A DNA stretch of 64,000 nt, from assembly GCA_002389675.1 (NCBI GenBank), contig DGQF01000034.1, positions 116,688 through 180,687 of the forward strand, written 5' to 3'. The notes below the pieces were generated by a model. It made no database searches. It had not been told where the DNA came from and saw only the letters and a list, made by a program, of their open reading frames with translations. Below, piece by piece: positions 63,041-64,000 of this stretch. This DNA comes from Gammaproteobacteria bacterium UBA4421 (GTDB lineage: Bacteria > Pseudomonadota > Gammaproteobacteria > Pseudomonadales > Azotimanducaceae). The position numbers and the translations under genes were made by a program. Every line of letters begins with the position of its first letter. Position 1 is the first letter of the stretch.

Positions 63041-64000
63041 GTGAATAAAAAATCGTCTCGGTCAATCAGGGTTGTTATGGCCCTTAGCATGGTGGCGTTA
63101 TTGTCTGCATGCGGTCCTGCGGAAGAACCGCCGGCTGTCGCTAATCAGGATTACTCGGCCAACGCGCAACGATGGGCTGCCGAAGAATTTCAGCCAAGCA
63201 CGTTAGCCCCGGAGACGCAGTTGGCGGAGTTGGCGTGGTTCACGCAGGCCGCGGAAGGATTGCGTGGTCTTTCTATTAACGTGGTTTCTGAAGCGTTAAC
63301 CACACATGAGTATGAAAGCACCGTGTTGGCGGAAGCTTTTTTTGATATCACTGGGATCAAAGTGACACACGATCTTATTCAAGAAGGAGACGTGATTGAA
63401 AAACTGCAAACACAGATGCAGTCGGGTGAGAATATATATGATGCCTATGTCAACGACTCTGATCTGATTGGCACCCACGCGCGTTATGGTTATGTTGTTC
63501 CGCTCAGTGATTTTATGGCCGGTGAAGGCGCTGCGGTGACATCGCCAACTCTGGATTTAGATGACTTTATTGGTATCAGTTTTACCACCGGGCCGGATGG
63601 AAAAGTCTATCAACTGCCGGATCAGCAGTTTGCCAACCTCTACTGGTTTCGATATGACTGGTTCTCAAATCCGGAATTACAGGCACAATTTGCGGCGCTT
63701 TATGGATATCCGCTAGGGGTACCCGTGAATTGGTCTGCATATGAAGATATTGCTGAATTTTTCTCGGTTCATGTTGGCCAAATCGACGGACAGCAAGTCT
63801 ACGGCCACATGGATTACGGTAAGAAAGACCCCTCGCTTGGATGGCGATTTACGGATGCCTGGCTTTCTATGGCCGGTGCGGGAGACTCAGGCCTGCCGAA
63901 TGGTTTGCCGGTGGATGAGTGGGGTATACGGGTTGAGAACTGTCGCCCCGTGGGCTCCTCAGTTAGTCGCGGGGGCGCCGCAAACAGTCCCGCAGCCGTT
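63041..64000 (+). CDS. glpV: Glycerol-type ABC substrate-binding lipoprotein (cut by window edge)
   Basis: About 320 residues of the N-terminal part. A lipobox LLSAC follows a short signal (VVMALSMVALLSAC). The mature part starts with residues typical of GlpV: AAEEFQPSTLAPE, INVVSEALTTHEYESTVLAEAF, DLDDFIGISFTTGPDGKVY, GHMDYGKKDPSLGWRFTDAW. GTG 63041 is preceded by AGGA. The gene runs on beyond 64000. In Gram-negatives a lipid-anchored binding protein is unusual, as this one would be. Confidence 0.93.
   Translation, partial: MNKKSSRSIRVVMALSMVALLSACGPAEEPPAVANQDYSANAQRWAAEEFQPSTLAPETQLAELAWFTQAAEGLRGLSINVVSEALTTHEYESTVLAEAFFDITGIKVTHDLIQEGDVIEKLQTQMQSGENIYDAYVNDSDLIGTHARYGYVVPLSDFMAGEGAAVTSPTLDLDDFIGISFTTGPDGKVYQLPDQQFANLYWFRYDWFSNPELQAQFAALYGYPLGVPVNWSAYEDIAEFFSVHVGQIDGQQVYGHMDYGKKDPSLGWRFTDAWLSMAGAGDSGLPNGLPVDEWGIRVENCRPVGSSVSRGGAANSPAAV

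Overview
The window looks like a chromosomal segment of a free-living, probably marine gammaproteobacterium. Evidence for this is the Pseudomonas-type isocitrate lyase, Cus-type RND efflux genes, a DctPQM TRAP transporter, MlaA/MlaC, a PAS-GGDEF-EAL regulator and moderate GC judged by eye. The assignment is an inference from gene content. No rRNA, tRNA, CRISPR array, insertion sequence or phage gene was seen. Genes are densely packed and many overlap by 1-20 bases.

Region by region. 1-9.6 kb: end of a SulP permease, glutathione-dependent formaldehyde dehydrogenase, a sodium:solute symporter with a 66-residue membrane partner, a NUDIX hydrolase, a BCCT transporter, an SDR and a zinc-type alcohol dehydrogenase, a small module protein and a GST. 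9.6-13.7 kb: a three-gene mevalonate operon (minus strand) in which HMG-CoA reductase and mevalonate kinase are one polypeptide, followed by phosphomevalonate kinase and diphosphomevalonate decarboxylase. 13.7-20 kb: amidase, metallo-beta-lactamase fold enzyme, a PPOX-fold (possibly F420-using) protein, class II aldolase, Gfo/Idh/MocA oxidoreductase and inorganic pyrophosphatase. 20-26 kb: a complete coenzyme F420 cluster (npdG, cofE, cofD, cofC, fbiC). Beside it, divergently, lie an F420-type luciferase-like oxidoreductase and an HsaA-like flavin monooxygenase. 28-35 kb: a CusCBA-type metal efflux operon and a second luciferase-like F420 enzyme. 36-38 kb: a glucokinase-like protein and an enoyl-CoA hydratase.

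37.9-48.9 kb is one long translationally coupled operon. It runs from a CHAD-like protein and a selenocysteine-containing redoxin, through a TatT lipoprotein and a DctP-DctQ-DctM TRAP transporter, to an MlaC-like protein, an MlaA lipoprotein, an HpnN-like MMPL/RND transporter and an LtaS-type alkaline-phosphatase-fold membrane enzyme. It reads like a lipid-handling envelope system joined to a TRAP transporter. The redoxin gene carries an in-frame TGA exactly where the family has the first Cys of its CxxC motif, followed by a hairpin that fits a bacterial SECIS element.

48.9-64 kb: the PAS/GGDEF/EAL protein, a two-gene (probably heteromeric) acyl-CoA dehydrogenase, an MDR oxidoreductase, a DinB/TIGR03084-like protein, isocitrate lyase, and a divergent glycerol-type ABC transporter operon (glpS-glpT-glpP-glpQ-DUF2160-glpV) cut by the right edge. 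A 31-bp perfect palindrome lies between aceA and glpS.

The most notable observations are the selenoprotein, the HMGR-mevalonate kinase fusion, the TRAP-Mla-MMPL operon and the F420 island with several likely F420 users.
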